Source: Rhynchosporium graminicola
Lineage: Eukaryota; Ascomycota; Leotiomycetes; Helotiales; Ploettnerulaceae
Reading direction: 5' to 3'
Assembly: GCA_900074885.1 (NCBI GenBank)
Contig: FJUW01000013.1
Location: 467,486-531,485 of the forward strand
DNA length: 64,000 nucleotides
Position 1 is the first letter of the stretch; the number at the start of each line of letters is the position of its first letter. Under the pieces are notes generated by a model. The model was not told the DNA's origin, did not search any database, and saw nothing but the letters and a program-made list of their open reading frames with translations. A program made the translations under genes and the position numbers. Shown piece after piece: positions 42,501-53,545 of this stretch.

Positions 42501-43176
42501 AAACATACTAAATCCGCTATCGAGGTTATAAAAGCTAATATACTAGCTACTTAGTATAAGATAAGCGCTATAATCGACCCGAAATAGCATAATATCGACT
42601 AAGAAGTTAAAAATAAGGTATTTCTCTTTATAAGGAACCTTAAGAATTACTAGCTAAGTAAGAAGCTATCTAGTCTCTAAGTAGGATTATACTAGGTCCT
42701 AGCTAAGATCAGATACTCTTACAAGCTAGATTTACCCTCGGGATCTTCTATATATAATATATTCGCTCCCGAATTACTCTTTAAGGACTCGGACGACTTA
42801 TTACTAAGCTAGGAATTACTAAACTTACTCCTAGAGGTTATTATTACTTAAGAAGAGTAAGAGTTATAAGATATACTTACTATATAGCTCCTAAGAGGTA
42901 ATCTGAAGTATTAAGTTAGCTAGCTAAGCTATAACCCGGACTTAACTTAATATAATACTTCTAACTTAATAAGTGCTTTATATAAGCTTAGAGACTTCTA
43001 TACTATTAACTTAAGTAAACCTAGACTTCTATATAAACTAGATTAATAGATTAAGGCTTAAGAAGATAGAATAGATAACTATAGTTACTTAGAGGATAAT
43101 AAGCTATTATAGTTACTAATATTAGAATTTATTACTAGGAATAATCTCCCGATTATACTCTATAATAACGCTATAT

Positions 43177-44350
43177 CTAAAACTCTATTTCTTTAACTAC
43201 TTCTACTTTACTAGCTTTCTCTCTTAAGTTCTCTAGAGCTTCTAGTAAATCTAGAATATCTAGAACCGGAATTACTATATCTAACTCCTTACTTAAATCT
43301 ATTAATATAGCTCTAGTAGTAAACCGAGTATAATAGCTAATCCTATAAGCTTTTTTCTTTAGAGAGAGTCCGAGAGTATCTAGATCTAATACTATCTCTG
43401 AACTAGAAAGTAAATTCCTCTTTCTTTTAGTATTAGATATTATAGCCTTAAATATAGCTTTCTTTATAAATTCCTATATAATACTATTTAACTCTTTTAT
43501 TTACTTTAATATTATTTATACTATTAACTTAGATTTCGCCGAATTAATTATTAGAAGATCTAAATCTTATATCGCGTTAGTATTATACTAGTATCTAAGA
43601 GTTTAAGATCGTAACTTATTACTTTAATAAACTCTAACTCTTTAAATACTTTCTCTATAGAACGCCTTAAAGCTTAAGTCTCTACTAATTATATAGTAGT
43701 AATCTCTAACGTAATAGTAAGAGTAGCAGATTTCGCGAGATAATAGATCCGATTAATAGCTTTATAAGTAGCTATAATACTACCCTGATTTAGCTCTATA
43801 TCCTTAGTTTCGCTACTAAGAAGTAAACCGGATAAAATAGTATATTCTATATTAATATAATTAAGTAACTATAACGTATTAGTATATATAACTATATTTA
43901 GGTTTAAGTAACTTATATACTTATAACTACTCTTTAACGCTAAATAATACTTATAAAGCTTAGAGTTAGGCTTATTAAATAAGTATAAGAGTTCTAAAAT
44001 AAGAGTATTATTATACTTTATCTTAAGAAAAGCACGAATATATTATAAGTAATATATATAATACGCTGCCGAAAGAGTACTAGCAGGAACTAGTAAAGGC
44101 ACTATAAGAGTTAGCGTTATAGATCTGTGAAACCCTTATACCGTACTTAAGGACTATCCCTAAAACTAAAACAGGAAACTTACTTATATTAAGAGAAGAG
44201 TCGATTAGGTTAATTAATATATAAGATTATAGCAGACTACTATAGTAATTAGTAATAATACCTACTCTAGGAGCTATATCGTAATCTAGAGAGAGTAAAC
44301 TTATAAGTTAAAGTAGTTATCGTAATTAAAAAAGAAAGGCTCTAATATTA
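43177..44350 (-). pseudogene. Antisense reading frame of family E (E4 copy)
   Basis: This is the equivalent of 28480-29663 in E2, here on the minus strand because E4 is in plus orientation. The stop is at 43177-43179. From the high-coordinate end it reads LDYDIAPRVGIITNYYSS, LNISKFPVLVLGIVLKYG and IYNANSYSAFTSSC, followed in another frame by LELLYLFNKPNSKLYKYY and the rest. It is similar in sequence and frame structure to the E2 copy but has its own set of RIP-type stops, so the reading frame was present in the common ancestor of both. Confidence 0.5.
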
Positions 44351-44632
44351 ATAAACCCCTTCCTTTATATACTCTACGCTCTACTTAAACTCGACTCTTA
44401 CTATAAACAGATAAAGTAAATACCGCTTACTGCCCGATTTAGAAGCTATAACTAATATAGTACTATTATAGTAATATAACTAGTTAGAACCTAATAAAGA
44501 ATTTACTACTACTAAAGAGTAGCTAGCGCTTATTACGCGAATATTAACGAAAATAGTCATAATAAAGACTAATTCTAGTATAAACTATAACCTTCCGAGC
44601 TTAGGGTTAAGCTCTTCTTAGGAGGGGAGTAA

Positions 44633-44849
44633 TATGACGATAGCTCACTTAAATATCATATAAGAAGAAGAATAGATAATAGGGCCTAAGTTCATAAGTA
44701 TCCCGGTAGAACTAGTATCCGACCCGGTATAGTATCAGACTAGTACCGGCGTATATATATAAGGTGCTTTATACTTTATCTCTCTTCTTCTTCCTTTCTT
44801 ATCTTTTTATTTCCTTCGTAGTAGACTATATAAGATCGCTCTTAGCCTC
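44633..44849 (+). repeat. Family E LTR, right part lost in the assembly gap
   Basis: The copy begins TATGACGATAGC after the polypurine tract and is cut after 217 of 268 bp by the N run. An apparent open frame that starts here and runs through the Ns is an artefact. Confidence 0.85.
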
Positions 44850-45284
44850 NNNNNNNNNNNNNNNNNNNNNNNNNNNNNNNNNNNNNNNNNNNNNNNNNNN
44901 NNNNNNNNNNNNNNNNNNNNNNNNNNNNNNNNNNNNNNNNNNNNNNNNNNNNNNNNNNNNNNNNNNNNNNNNNNNNNNNNNNNNNNNNNNNNNNNNNNNN
45001 NNNNNNNNNNNNNNNNNNNNNNNNNNNNNNNNNNNNNNNNNNNNNNNNNNNNNNNNNNNNNNNNNNNNNNNNNNNNNNNNNNNNNNNNNNNNNNNNNNNN
45101 NNNNNNNNNNNNNNNNNNNNNNNNNNNNNNNNNNNNNNNNNNNNNNNNNNNNNNNNNNNNNNNNNNNNNNNNNNNNNNNNNNNNNNNNNNNNNNNNNNNN
45201 NNNNNNNNNNNNNNNNNNNNNNNNNNNNNNNNNNNNNNNNNNNNNNNNNNNNNNNNNNNNNNNNNNNNNNNNNNNNNNNNNNNN
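44850..45284. other. Assembly gap (435 Ns)
   Basis: There is no sequence information here. Left of it is a family E LTR, and right of it is the RNase H part of a family E pol gene, so at least ~6 kb of a complete unit would be missing if the order were real. Confidence 0.99.
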
Positions 45285-48200
45285 TAAGGAATTATATACT
45301 ATTATTAAGTCTTTCCGGAAATAGAGACTAGAACTTATATCTCTATAACGCTATACTAGCGTATATATAGACTATCGATCCTTAGAATACTTTATAACTA
45401 CTAAGGTCCTAACTAGTAAGTAAACTAGATAGATAGAATTCCTTTCTAAATTTAACTTTTAAATTATATATATATTTAGTAAAGATAATACTAAAGCTAA
45501 TATCCTTAGCTATAGGGAATAAGATCTAAGGATATAGGAATAATAGAAATAGGATAGTAGATCTCGGGTTTTATTACCTCTAGACTACTTAGACCTTAAG
45601 ATTAACGCGGAACTAGCTAAGTATTATATCGATTAAATTAGTTATATATACTTAATATCGCTAGAGACTAATACGCTACTGGAACTTATATATAATTCCT
45701 TTAATTTAATCGAGAAGCTATATTAATTTAACTAAGAATTATTCTCTAATAAACGGAATATATTAAGAGATAGCTATATTATTAATAATAATTTACTACT
45801 TTATAATAGTTATCTATATATATAACGCTATACTTTACTATATACTTATTTAATTAGTAAAGTCTATAATTAAGTTTCTTCTGCTTATCTAAATACTTAT
45901 AAGACTACTAAAATAATTTCTACTTATTACTATTAGAAAGGACTTATATTAGATATAAAATAGTATACTTATAATTATTACTCTTATTAGTACTCTTATC
46001 CGAAGTAAACGAAATAGTAAGGATTCTTATACTTATTACTAGTACTTAGCTACCTTATATAATACTTAGCTATAGATTTTAAAGACTTCTCGCCTAATAA
46101 CTAAGGATTTAATAGGATATTAGTATTTATTAACTACCTAGGGAAAGACTCTATATTAATACTATACTATTATAATATTAATACCCGCGAGATAGCGATA
46201 TTATTTATCTAATAGATATATTATTTCGGATATACCTCTAAGTTAATTATATCTAACCGAGGAGCTTAGTTAGTCTTATCCTTCTAATAAGAGTTTTATT
46301 ATATAATTAGAGTTAAGATTAAGCTCTTTATTTCTTTTTACTAGTAAACTAATAGATAAATAGAGATTATAAATTAGTATATTAACTAATACTTTAGACT
46401 TTTCGTTAATTACTACTAGAGTAACTAGGGCGAACTACTACTAATAATAAACTACGCTTAAGTAACCTTATCTTATAACTCTATCGGTATAGCGCTATAT
46501 ACTCTTAAATATAGTATACTACTATAGAATAGCTAAGACTAGAAGTAACTTACCGGATTAATACTATAAGAGAAGCTTAATTATACTAATACTAAATCCT
46601 TAGCTAAACATACTAAATCCGCTATCGAGGTTATAAAAGCTAATATACTAGCTACTTAGTATAAGATAAGCGCTATAATCGACCCGAAATAGCATAATAT
46701 CGACTAAGAAGTTAAAAATAAGGTATTTCTCTTTATAAGGAACCTTAAGAATTACTAGCTAAGTAAGAAGCTATCTAGTCTCTAAGTAGGATTATACTAG
46801 GTCCTAGCTAAGATCAGATACTCTTACAAGCTAGATTTACCCTCGGGATCTTCTATATATAATATATTCGCTCCCGAATTACTCTTTAAGGACTCGGACG
46901 ACTTATTACTAAGCTAGGAATTACTAAACTTACTCCTAGAGGTTATTATTACTTAAGAAGAGTAAGAGTTATAAGATATACTTACTATATAGCTCCTAAG
47001 AGGTAATCTGAAGTATTAAGTTAGCTAGCTAAGCTATAACCCGGACTTAACTTAATATAATACTTCTAACTTAATAAGTGCTTTATATAAGCTTAGAGAC
47101 TTCTATACTATTAACTTAAGTAAACCTAGACTTCTATATAAACTAGATTAATAGATTAAGGCTTAAGAAGATAGAATAGATAACTATAGTTACTTAGAGG
47201 ATAATAAGCTATTATAGTTACTAATATTAGAATTTATTACTAGGAATAATCTCCCGATTATACTCTATAATAACGCTATATCTAAAACTCTATTTCTTTA
47301 ACTACTTCTACTTTACTAGCTTTCTCTCTTAAGTTCTCTAGAGCTTCTAGTAAATCTAGAATATCTAGAACCGGAATTACTATATCTAACTCCTTACTTA
47401 AATCTATTAATATAGCTCTAGTAGTAAACCGAGTATAATAGCTAATCCTATAAGCTTTTTTCTTTAGAGAGAGTCCGAGAGTATCTAGATCTAATACTAT
47501 CTCTGAACTAGAAAGTAAATTCCTCTTTCTTTTAGTATTAGATATTATAGCCTTAAATATAGCTTTCTTTATAAATTCCTATATAATACTATTTAACTCT
47601 TTTATTTACTTTAATATTATTTATACTATTAACTTAGATTTCGCCGAATTAATTATTAGAAGATCTAAATCTTATATCGCGTTAGTATTATACTAGTATC
47701 TAAGAGTTTAAGATCGTAACTTATTACTTTAATAAACTCTAACTCTTTAAATACTTTCTCTATAGAACGCCTTAAAGCTTAAGTCTCTACTAATTATATA
47801 GTAGTAATCTCTAACGTAATAGNCCGAATTACTCTTTAAGGACTCGGACGACTTATTACTAAGCTAGGAATTACTAAACTTACTCCTAGAGGTTATTATT
47901 ACTTAAGAAGAGTAAGAGTTATAAGATATACTTACTATATAGCTCCTAAGAGGTAATCTGAAGTATTAAGTTAGCTAGCTAAGCTATAACCCGGACTTAA
48001 CTTAATATAATACTTCTAACTTAATAAGTGCTTTATATAAGCTTAGAGACTTCTATACTATTAACTTAAGTAAACCTAGACTTCTATATAAACTAGATTA
48101 ATAGATTAAGGCTTAAGAAGATAGAATAGATAACTATAGTTACTTAGAGGATAATAAGCTATTATAGTTACTAATATTAGAATTTATTACTAGGAATAAT

Positions 48201-49687
48201 CTCCCGATTATACTCTATAATAACGCTATATCTAAAACTCTATTTCTTTAACTACTTCTACTTTACTAGCTTTCTCTCTTAAGTTCTCTAGAGCTTCTAG
48301 TAAATCTAGAATATCTAGAACCGGAATTACTATATCTAACTCCTTACTTAAATCTATTAATATAGCTCTAGTAGTAAACCGAGTATAATAGCTAATCCTA
48401 TAAGCTTTTTTCTTTAGAGAGAGTCCGAGAGTATCTAGATCTAATACTATCTCTGAACTAGAAAGTAAATTCCTCTTTCTTTTAGTATTAGATATTATAG
48501 CCTTAAATATAGCTTTCTTTATAAATTCCTATATAATACTATTTAACTCTTTTATTTACTTTAATATTATTTATACTATTAACTTAGATTTCGCCGAATT
48601 AATTATTAGAAGATCTAAATCTTATATCGCGTTAGTATTATACTAGTATCTAAGAGTTTAAGATCGTAACTTATTACTTTAATAAACTCTAACTCTTTAA
48701 ATACTTTCTCTATAGAACGCCTTAAAGCTTAAGTCTCTACTAATTATATAGTAGTAATCTCTAACGTAATAGTAAGAGTAGCAGATTTCGCGAGATAATA
48801 GATCCGATTAATAGCTTTATAAGTAGCTATAATACTACCCTGATTTAGCTCTATATCCTTAGTTTCGCTACTAAGAAGTAAACCGGATAAAATAGTATAT
48901 TCTATATTAATATAATTAAGTAACTATAACGTATTAGTATATATAACTATATTTAGGTTTAAGTAACTTATATACTTATAACTACTCTTTAACGCTAAAT
49001 AATACTTATAAAGCTTAGAGTTAGGCTTATTAAATAAGTATAAGAGTTCTAAAATAAGAGTATTATTATACTTTATCTTAAGAAAAGCACGAATATATTA
49101 TAAGTAATATATATAATACGCTGCCGAAAGAGTACTAGCAGGAACTAGTAAAGGCACTATAGGAGTCAGCGTTATAGATCCGTGAAACCCTTATACCGTA
49201 CTTAAGGACTATCCCTAAAACTAAAACAGGAAACTTACTTATATTAAGAGAAGAGTCGATTAGGTTAATTAATATATAAGATTATAGCAGACTACTATAG
49301 TAATTAGTAATAATACCTACTCTAGGAGCTATATCGTAATCTAGAGAGAGTAAACTTATAAGTTAAAGTAGTTATCGTAATTAAAAAAGAAAGGCTCTAA
49401 TATTAATAAACCCCTTCCTTTATATACTCTACGCTCTACTTAAACTCGACTCTTACTATAAACAGATAAAGTAAATACCGCTTACTGCCCGATTTAGAAG
49501 CTATAACTAATATAGTACTATTATAGTAATATAACTAGTTAGAACCTAATAAAGAATTTACTACTACTAAAGAGTAGCTAGCGCTTATTACGCGAATATT
49601 AACGAAAATAGTCATAATAAAGACTAATTCTAGTATAAACTATAACCTTCCGAGCTTAGGGTTAAGCTCTTCTTAGGAGGGGAGTAA
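45285..49687 (+). pseudogene. E5 internal region: pol 3' part and 3' region, near-copy of 41184-44632
   Basis: The first ~110 bp differ from E4 by many transitions, but from about 45395 onward the sequence reads the same as E4 from about 41290, with only scattered C/T and G/A differences (for example near 49160 against 44110). It includes the end of RNase H, integrase (about 46080-46450), the antisense frame (stop 48232-48234, extending to about 49400 on the minus strand) and the polypurine tract. The N at 47823 is followed by a repeat of 46874-47822 (see separate entry). Confidence 0.8.
47823..48772. other. Single N followed by a 949-bp duplication of 46874-47822
   Basis: The run 47824-48772 reads the same as 46874-47822 with constant offset 950. 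As at 37544, the sequence then continues beyond the point at which the first copy ended, the pattern of an unmerged overlap between two contigs. Confidence 0.85.
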
Positions 49688-49955
49688 TATGACGATAGCT
49701 CACTTAAATATCATATAAGAAGAAGAATAGATAATAGGGCCTAAGTTCATAAGTATCCCGGTAGAACTAGTATCCGACCCGGTATAGTATCAGACTAGTA
49801 CCGGCGTATATATATAAGGTGCTTTATACTTTATCTCTCTTCTTCTTCCTTTCTTATCTTTTTATTTCCTTCGTAGTAGACTATATAAGATCGCTCTTAG
49901 CCTCCCTACTCGTTTATTCTTACTTATATACCGCCTTGAGTCTTATATCGTTACA
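49688..49955 (+). repeat. Family E LTR, right end of array
   Basis: It is a 268-bp copy from TATGACGATAGC to ATCGTTACA, keeping the unmutated ACA end. It is followed by CTTTT, the same 5 bp that precede the leftmost LTR at 21295. The 71-codon open frame inside it is an LTR chance frame. Confidence 0.9.
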
Positions 49956-51660
49956 CTTTTCCTTAATCGATTCAAGAGTAAGAAGATTCTATATAGTTAG
50001 AGAAGATCTGCTAAACTCCTCGCTCTTAAACTGATCTATTATATTCTTTAGTATAATATCGAATTTAATAATTAGAGAGGTTCTAAGGATACTATTTAGA
50101 TTATAATAGTAGTATTAGAGAGTAGCGCCTTTTAGTATTAATAGAAACGCCTTACTATACTCCTCCGGTGGAATCTCGGCTCTTAAGCAGGTGTCGTAGA
50201 ATATTCTGACCTTACTACTAAAGCTATCTCTATCTCCCTTGAATTTCATCTCTTCTGGAAATATACGAGAGAAGCTACCGATCTCTTTTCTATACGACTT
50301 CTCTTTCTCCTTTTATACTATATTATAGTACTCTACCTCTCCTCCTCTAGCTCCTTAGTAGCTATCTCCTCCTCCTCCTCCTCCTTAGTAGCCTTCTCCT
50401 CCTTAGTAGCTATCTCCTCCTTAGTAGATTCCTTCTCCTCTAGCTCATACTCCTCTACTCCAAGTATTCTTCGGTATACGCTTTCTATAGTATCGCTACT
50501 CTTCTCTATTCTGATCAGAGGAAGTCTCTTTATATTACTATACTCCTTCGGTAGAATCTCGGTCTTATTATAGAGGTTCGTAGTATTCTTTATCAAAGTC
50601 GAATTCGCTAATAGGAGGTAAGCCGAGTATAATACGACGTCTTTATTATAGTCTATAGAACTCCTTCTTTAATCTCTTATACTCTAATTCGTCTTATTAA
50701 GTAGCTATATCGTTTATTATCTCCTTCTCTCTCTTATCTCGCTATTACTGCGTAGATATCTGCTTCTTTAGTACTAGTAGGTTTAATACTATATACTATA
50801 GCTATACAGAGAGTATCTTCTCTTCTGCTATACTCTCTAGCTCCTTTAAGGACTAACTACTACGTATAGTATTCTATAGAGTATATAGAAGCTTATATAG
50901 CTCCTGCGCAGGTTCGTTGCCTTCTTCGATAAATACGCCTTTAGTACGTAGGGTGAATATAAGGTTATTATTTAACGATTTCTTAATAGACTTAAAAGAG
51001 TCTACTATCTAACTTTCGTAGATCTCCTTAAATAAGGAGTATAGGGGTCTATCTACGTAGTCGGAGCTCTTAATTTATCTGATAAGACCTTCTCCTTATT
51101 TCCGTATAGTCTCCGGGTCTAGTAAGTCCTTACCGGAGTTCGCAGGTATATCGAAAGTACTAACCTCAGGGGTATTATTATCTCTTACTATATTAAAGGT
51201 CTGATTCGTATAAGTGTTTTAGTGCTATTCCGAGGTTATTTAGAATAGTAGTTATAGAGTTATTCTTAAGTATTATATAGTAGGAAGCGCTAGCGTAGCG
51301 CGTTCAAGTTTTAACTTCGAGTTTTCGGCGCAACTTAAAAGCGCGTTCTTTAAAGTCGGGTTACGGTAGTAATCGAAGTACGTAGAAGGTAAGTACGTAG
51401 AAAGTAATAGTAGTATAATATACTAGAATTCGAATCCTTTAACCGTATCGCAGGTAGAATCCAGGCAAATTATCTTAGCAATTTAAGTTAAATAGTAAAG
51501 AGGAGACCGTATCTTCCCTAGTACTTGAGCTATTACTATAGTAGATATCTCTACTCTTCGAGAAGATTACTAGCGCGCTCTTTTCAGTAGTCGGAATTCT
51601 TAGAATCTAAGAATTTGACTACTTTTAAAGAGTGAAATGATCTATGCGTCTATTGATTAA
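49956..51660 (-). pseudogene. Element F gag-side coding remnant
   Basis: This is the 5' part of the copia element on the minus strand, between the family E array and F's 5' LTR. The longest open piece (50333-50596, 87 codons) has a low-complexity tail built of KEEIATKEE-like and poly-Glu units, preceded by VYRRILGVEE. Similar charged low-complexity regions occur in retrotransposon Gag proteins, but no zinc knuckle is visible here. Other parts are broken by RIP-type stops. Confidence 0.6.
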
Positions 51661-51865
51661 TATTAGTATCACTCTATCGTAGTACTTATAATCAAGTAGT
51701 CTGCGTGAGCCAAAGTATAGTAATAATAGTAGTAGTATTATCTGTTGTATCGTAGCTGTCTTTCCTAGGTAGTCGAGACTCCGGAAGGGAGATATATCTG
51801 GCCGGCTAAACCCCGGCGCAGATACTCGACTAACACGTGACTATAGACCAACATATGGACCAATA
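51661..51865 (-). repeat. 5' LTR of element F (reversed)
   Basis: It starts TATTAGTATC and ends CCAATA; it is less mutated than the partner at 16972-17176 in its right half. The TSD ACTAT follows at 51866-51870 and marks the exact right edge of the TE block. Confidence 0.9.
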
Positions 51866-51901
51866 ACTATGCTTGCAGTTAAAGACACTTGCCCCCATCT
51901 G

Positions 51902-52204
51902 CTATAGACCTCGATAGAGATCCATAGTACTACTAAGGACTCGTTGCTTGATTACGTTTATATAGTTCGCCAGCGCAGTGTCTGGGTGCCATGAACTCCA
52001 ACTCATCAGAATAACCTTCTTAGTTTCTAGATCTTCGACTTGAGATCCATTGCAGTATTCAGGAGGAATGTTGGATAAGCCAAGCTGCCTGATCATAAAA
52101 CCGCAATACCGACTAACCAGCACTTTTCTTTCGTATGTTTTCCACTAGGCCAAATTGAGGTCTAGGTTCATTCTAAGCTTTAGCAAGCGGTCACTCGACA
52201 TCAT
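51902..52204 (-). pseudogene. Decayed host gene exon with one in-frame stop
   Basis: The minus strand reads 100 codons from a double ATG (MMSSDRLLKLRMNLDLNLA) to a TAG at 51902-51904, interrupted once by TAG at 52145-52147. The part after the internal stop includes VSRYCGFMIRQLGL, NGSQVEDLETKKVILMSW and NYINVIKQRVL, with a composition like real protein. TAG where CAG would restore Gln fits leakage of RIP from the adjacent copia element, whose edge is only 37 bp away. I do not recognise the protein. An alternative is that the TAG is a splice acceptor (TTTGGCCTAG) and this is an intact last exon; no upstream exon is obvious. Confidence 0.45.
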
Positions 52205-53016
52205 GTTTCACATGACTTCATCTCTCTATACCCTATATATAGATATTATATGCGCTGATCCATATAAATCTAAGAGCAATTACCGTACCCGAGAAATGCA
52301 TTGTCGGAAAGATGACTTCTACCTGGTCGAGGAAATAAGGGTAGGATAATCTGTGTCACCACTTAGCAGACTAAAGAACTGTGATTTTCGCAAGATGCGT
52401 CGTAATCGTGCAGGGTCTCCTCTTATGCTACACTTTTTCAACTATACTACTATGCTCTTTAATCTCGGGATCCTAAACCTACTGATAATGATTGGATATC
52501 CGAGCGAGTGAAGTTCCTGGTGTTCGAATAGGGAGGGCTCTATCTGACTACGCTTTGAATTCTCTTCTATTACATTGTAACATTTTTATTCCCTGCCCTA
52601 GGCGTGAGTAATACAGATGGTTATAGTCATGATCGAAATGAGATTCTACTCTGTACTACTCTGTAGCTACTAAGTCTATTGCGATGACACACAGCCTGGA
52701 AAAGGCGCTTCATTCAGGGTATGACGGTGCAAAGACCCCCCTAATTCGTTGTCGCAGGTAGGTTCGCAGCGTGGCCTAGGTGAAGTAAACATACCTTCAG
52801 TACTCGCGTTCTCCGTGGGTCTGAACCTGACAGCTGACAGGGCGTACATCAAGGTCGATTCTAACCAAATATCCCCGGCAAACCTGCTTTTGACAGGCTC
52901 AGATCAGACCCACAGAGAACGCGAGTATGAACCAAGTGCGAGGTAACTTAGATGGTATTGCACTTCGTGGAAACAAGGATAGGATCCGACAGAGGAGCTT
53001 CGCCCCAGGCTACGAG
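52205..53016. other. Intergenic stretch, no supported gene
   Basis: Base composition is ordinary host DNA. Several frames of 60-72 codons overlap each other on both strands around 52750-53160; none has a recognisable motif, and they contradict one another. Confidence 0.5.
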
Positions 53017-53024
53017 TATATATA
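53017..53024 (+). promoter_or_regulatory. TATA-like element upstream of the small secreted protein gene
   Basis: The run TATATATA lies 143 bp before the ATG at 53167 and is followed by a CT-rich stretch (about 53090-53130) typical of fungal core promoters. It is a weak call based on sequence pattern only. Confidence 0.35.
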
Positions 53025-53166
53025 CCAGGAGGGTCTTCCCCATCATCAGGGAAGTCAAGCCACAGGTGTTCCCTTCCAGATCCACCTTGCACCCAATACC
53101 ACCTTCCCTACTTTCCTACCTCTCTTCGAATCATATACGGACTGAAAGAGCCTTGAATCCATAATC

Positions 53167-53545
53167 ATGGTCAACATCACAAACCTACTACTCCTGGCAG
53201 CGACACTTGGATCCGCTGTTGCCGCTCAGGACCCGTGCAGGCACATAACCTGCCACGCAGAAGCCGACTCCAAGGTAAGCTAGAATAAAATTTAAGTGTT
53301 ATAACAGGCTAGAAACTTATGCCTTGACAGAAATGTGACAAATTCGAGAAATGCGACAATCACAGGAACTTCAAAACTGTCAATGGAAGCCCATTGAAAT
53401 GCACCAACAAAGAGTATTGCAAGGACGGAGGATCTGTAAGTCGAACTAGGCGGCGGATCGTGTAAGGAGAAACAATGCTAACGCTTAGCAGTACATCAAC
53501 CAATCCGGAAAACAGTTTTGGTATAGATGCTGTCCTAATCCTTAG
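53167..53545 (+). CDS. Small cysteine-rich secreted protein, candidate effector
   Basis: I assembled this three-exon gene by eye: exons 53167-53274, 53331-53435 and 53492-53545, with two phase-0 introns of 56 nt each. Intron 1 has GTAAGC...GACAG; intron 2 has GTAAGT, a branch site TGCTAAC at 53476-53482 and TTAGCAG. The product is 88 residues. Residues 1-20 form a signal peptide (hydrophobic LLLLAATLGSAVAA, small residues before Q21). The mature part of about 68 residues is hydrophilic and basic and has eight cysteines at 24, 29, 38, 44, 60, 66, 84 and 85, enough for four disulfides, ending CCPNP. Size, secretion signal and even cysteine count fit the broad class of fungal secreted effectors or defence-like peptides, but I do not recognise a family. 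It lies 1.3 kb from the TE border. The splice model needs RNA support. Confidence 0.75.

Larger units (their letters stand above)
35717..44632 (+). pseudogene. E3/E4 internal region: RIP-dead gag-pol, contains an apparent assembly duplication
   Basis: After the E2 target duplication the E3 internal unit resumes with the sequence that follows the equivalent point of E1 (about 21925). gag-like sequence is at about 38250-39200; RT with FVKKANRG, FYIDYYKL and decayed YLDN at about 40270-40630; RNase H at about 41030-41230; integrase at about 41850-42330. The 3' 1.5 kb (43130-44632) with antisense frame and polypurine tract (GGAGGGGAG at 44621-44629) is present. The N at 37544 is followed by a copy of 35503-37543, so 37545-39585 is probably the same DNA counted twice, including a second partial E2 LTR. 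Confidence 0.8.
21295..49955 (+). mobile_element. Family E array: Ty3/gypsy LTR-internal-LTR-internal-LTR composite
   Basis: The array starts and ends with 268-bp LTRs (21295-21562 and 49688-49955) and is flanked by the same 5 bp, CTTTT (21290-21294 and 49956-49960), so the outermost LTRs behave as one insertion into element F. Between them lie LTRs at 27300-27567 and 44633-44849 (cut by a gap), each joined directly to internal sequence on both sides without target duplications. This is the layout expected of LTR-LTR recombination or of a misassembled repeat. Element E2 interrupts the second internal unit. The N run at 44850-45284 and single Ns at 37544 and 47823 make the middle uncertain. 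Confidence 0.75.
16972..51865 (-). mobile_element. Element F: Ty1/copia retrotransposon (reversed), split by the family E array
   Basis: F is bounded by 205-bp LTRs (16972-17176 and 51661-51865) and by a perfect target duplication ACTAT at 16967-16971 and 51866-51870. Its own sequence is 17177-21294 and 49956-51660; the middle is later insertions. On the minus strand the integrase region reads AGYEHNSGVLKEL, VVIDII and VERYHGPLKRAY (19564-19590), and the RT end reads TFDTCLLSVSG, FIDNKTF and DAEERE near 18290-18440, the style of fungal Ty1/copia elements. A Glu/Lys-rich open frame at 50333-50596 lies in the gag-side portion. Order integrase before RT confirms copia rather than gypsy. Stops are of RIP type. 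Confidence 0.88.

Noticed and set aside
44764..45324. 186-codon open frame starting MLYTLSLFFFLSYLF
   Set aside because: Most of it is the N run, and the start is the CT-rich part of a family E LTR; the same chance frame starts in the LTR at 49819.
49819..50034. 71-codon frame with a hydrophobic start
   Set aside because: It crosses from a family E LTR through the target duplication into element F, so it cannot be a conserved gene.
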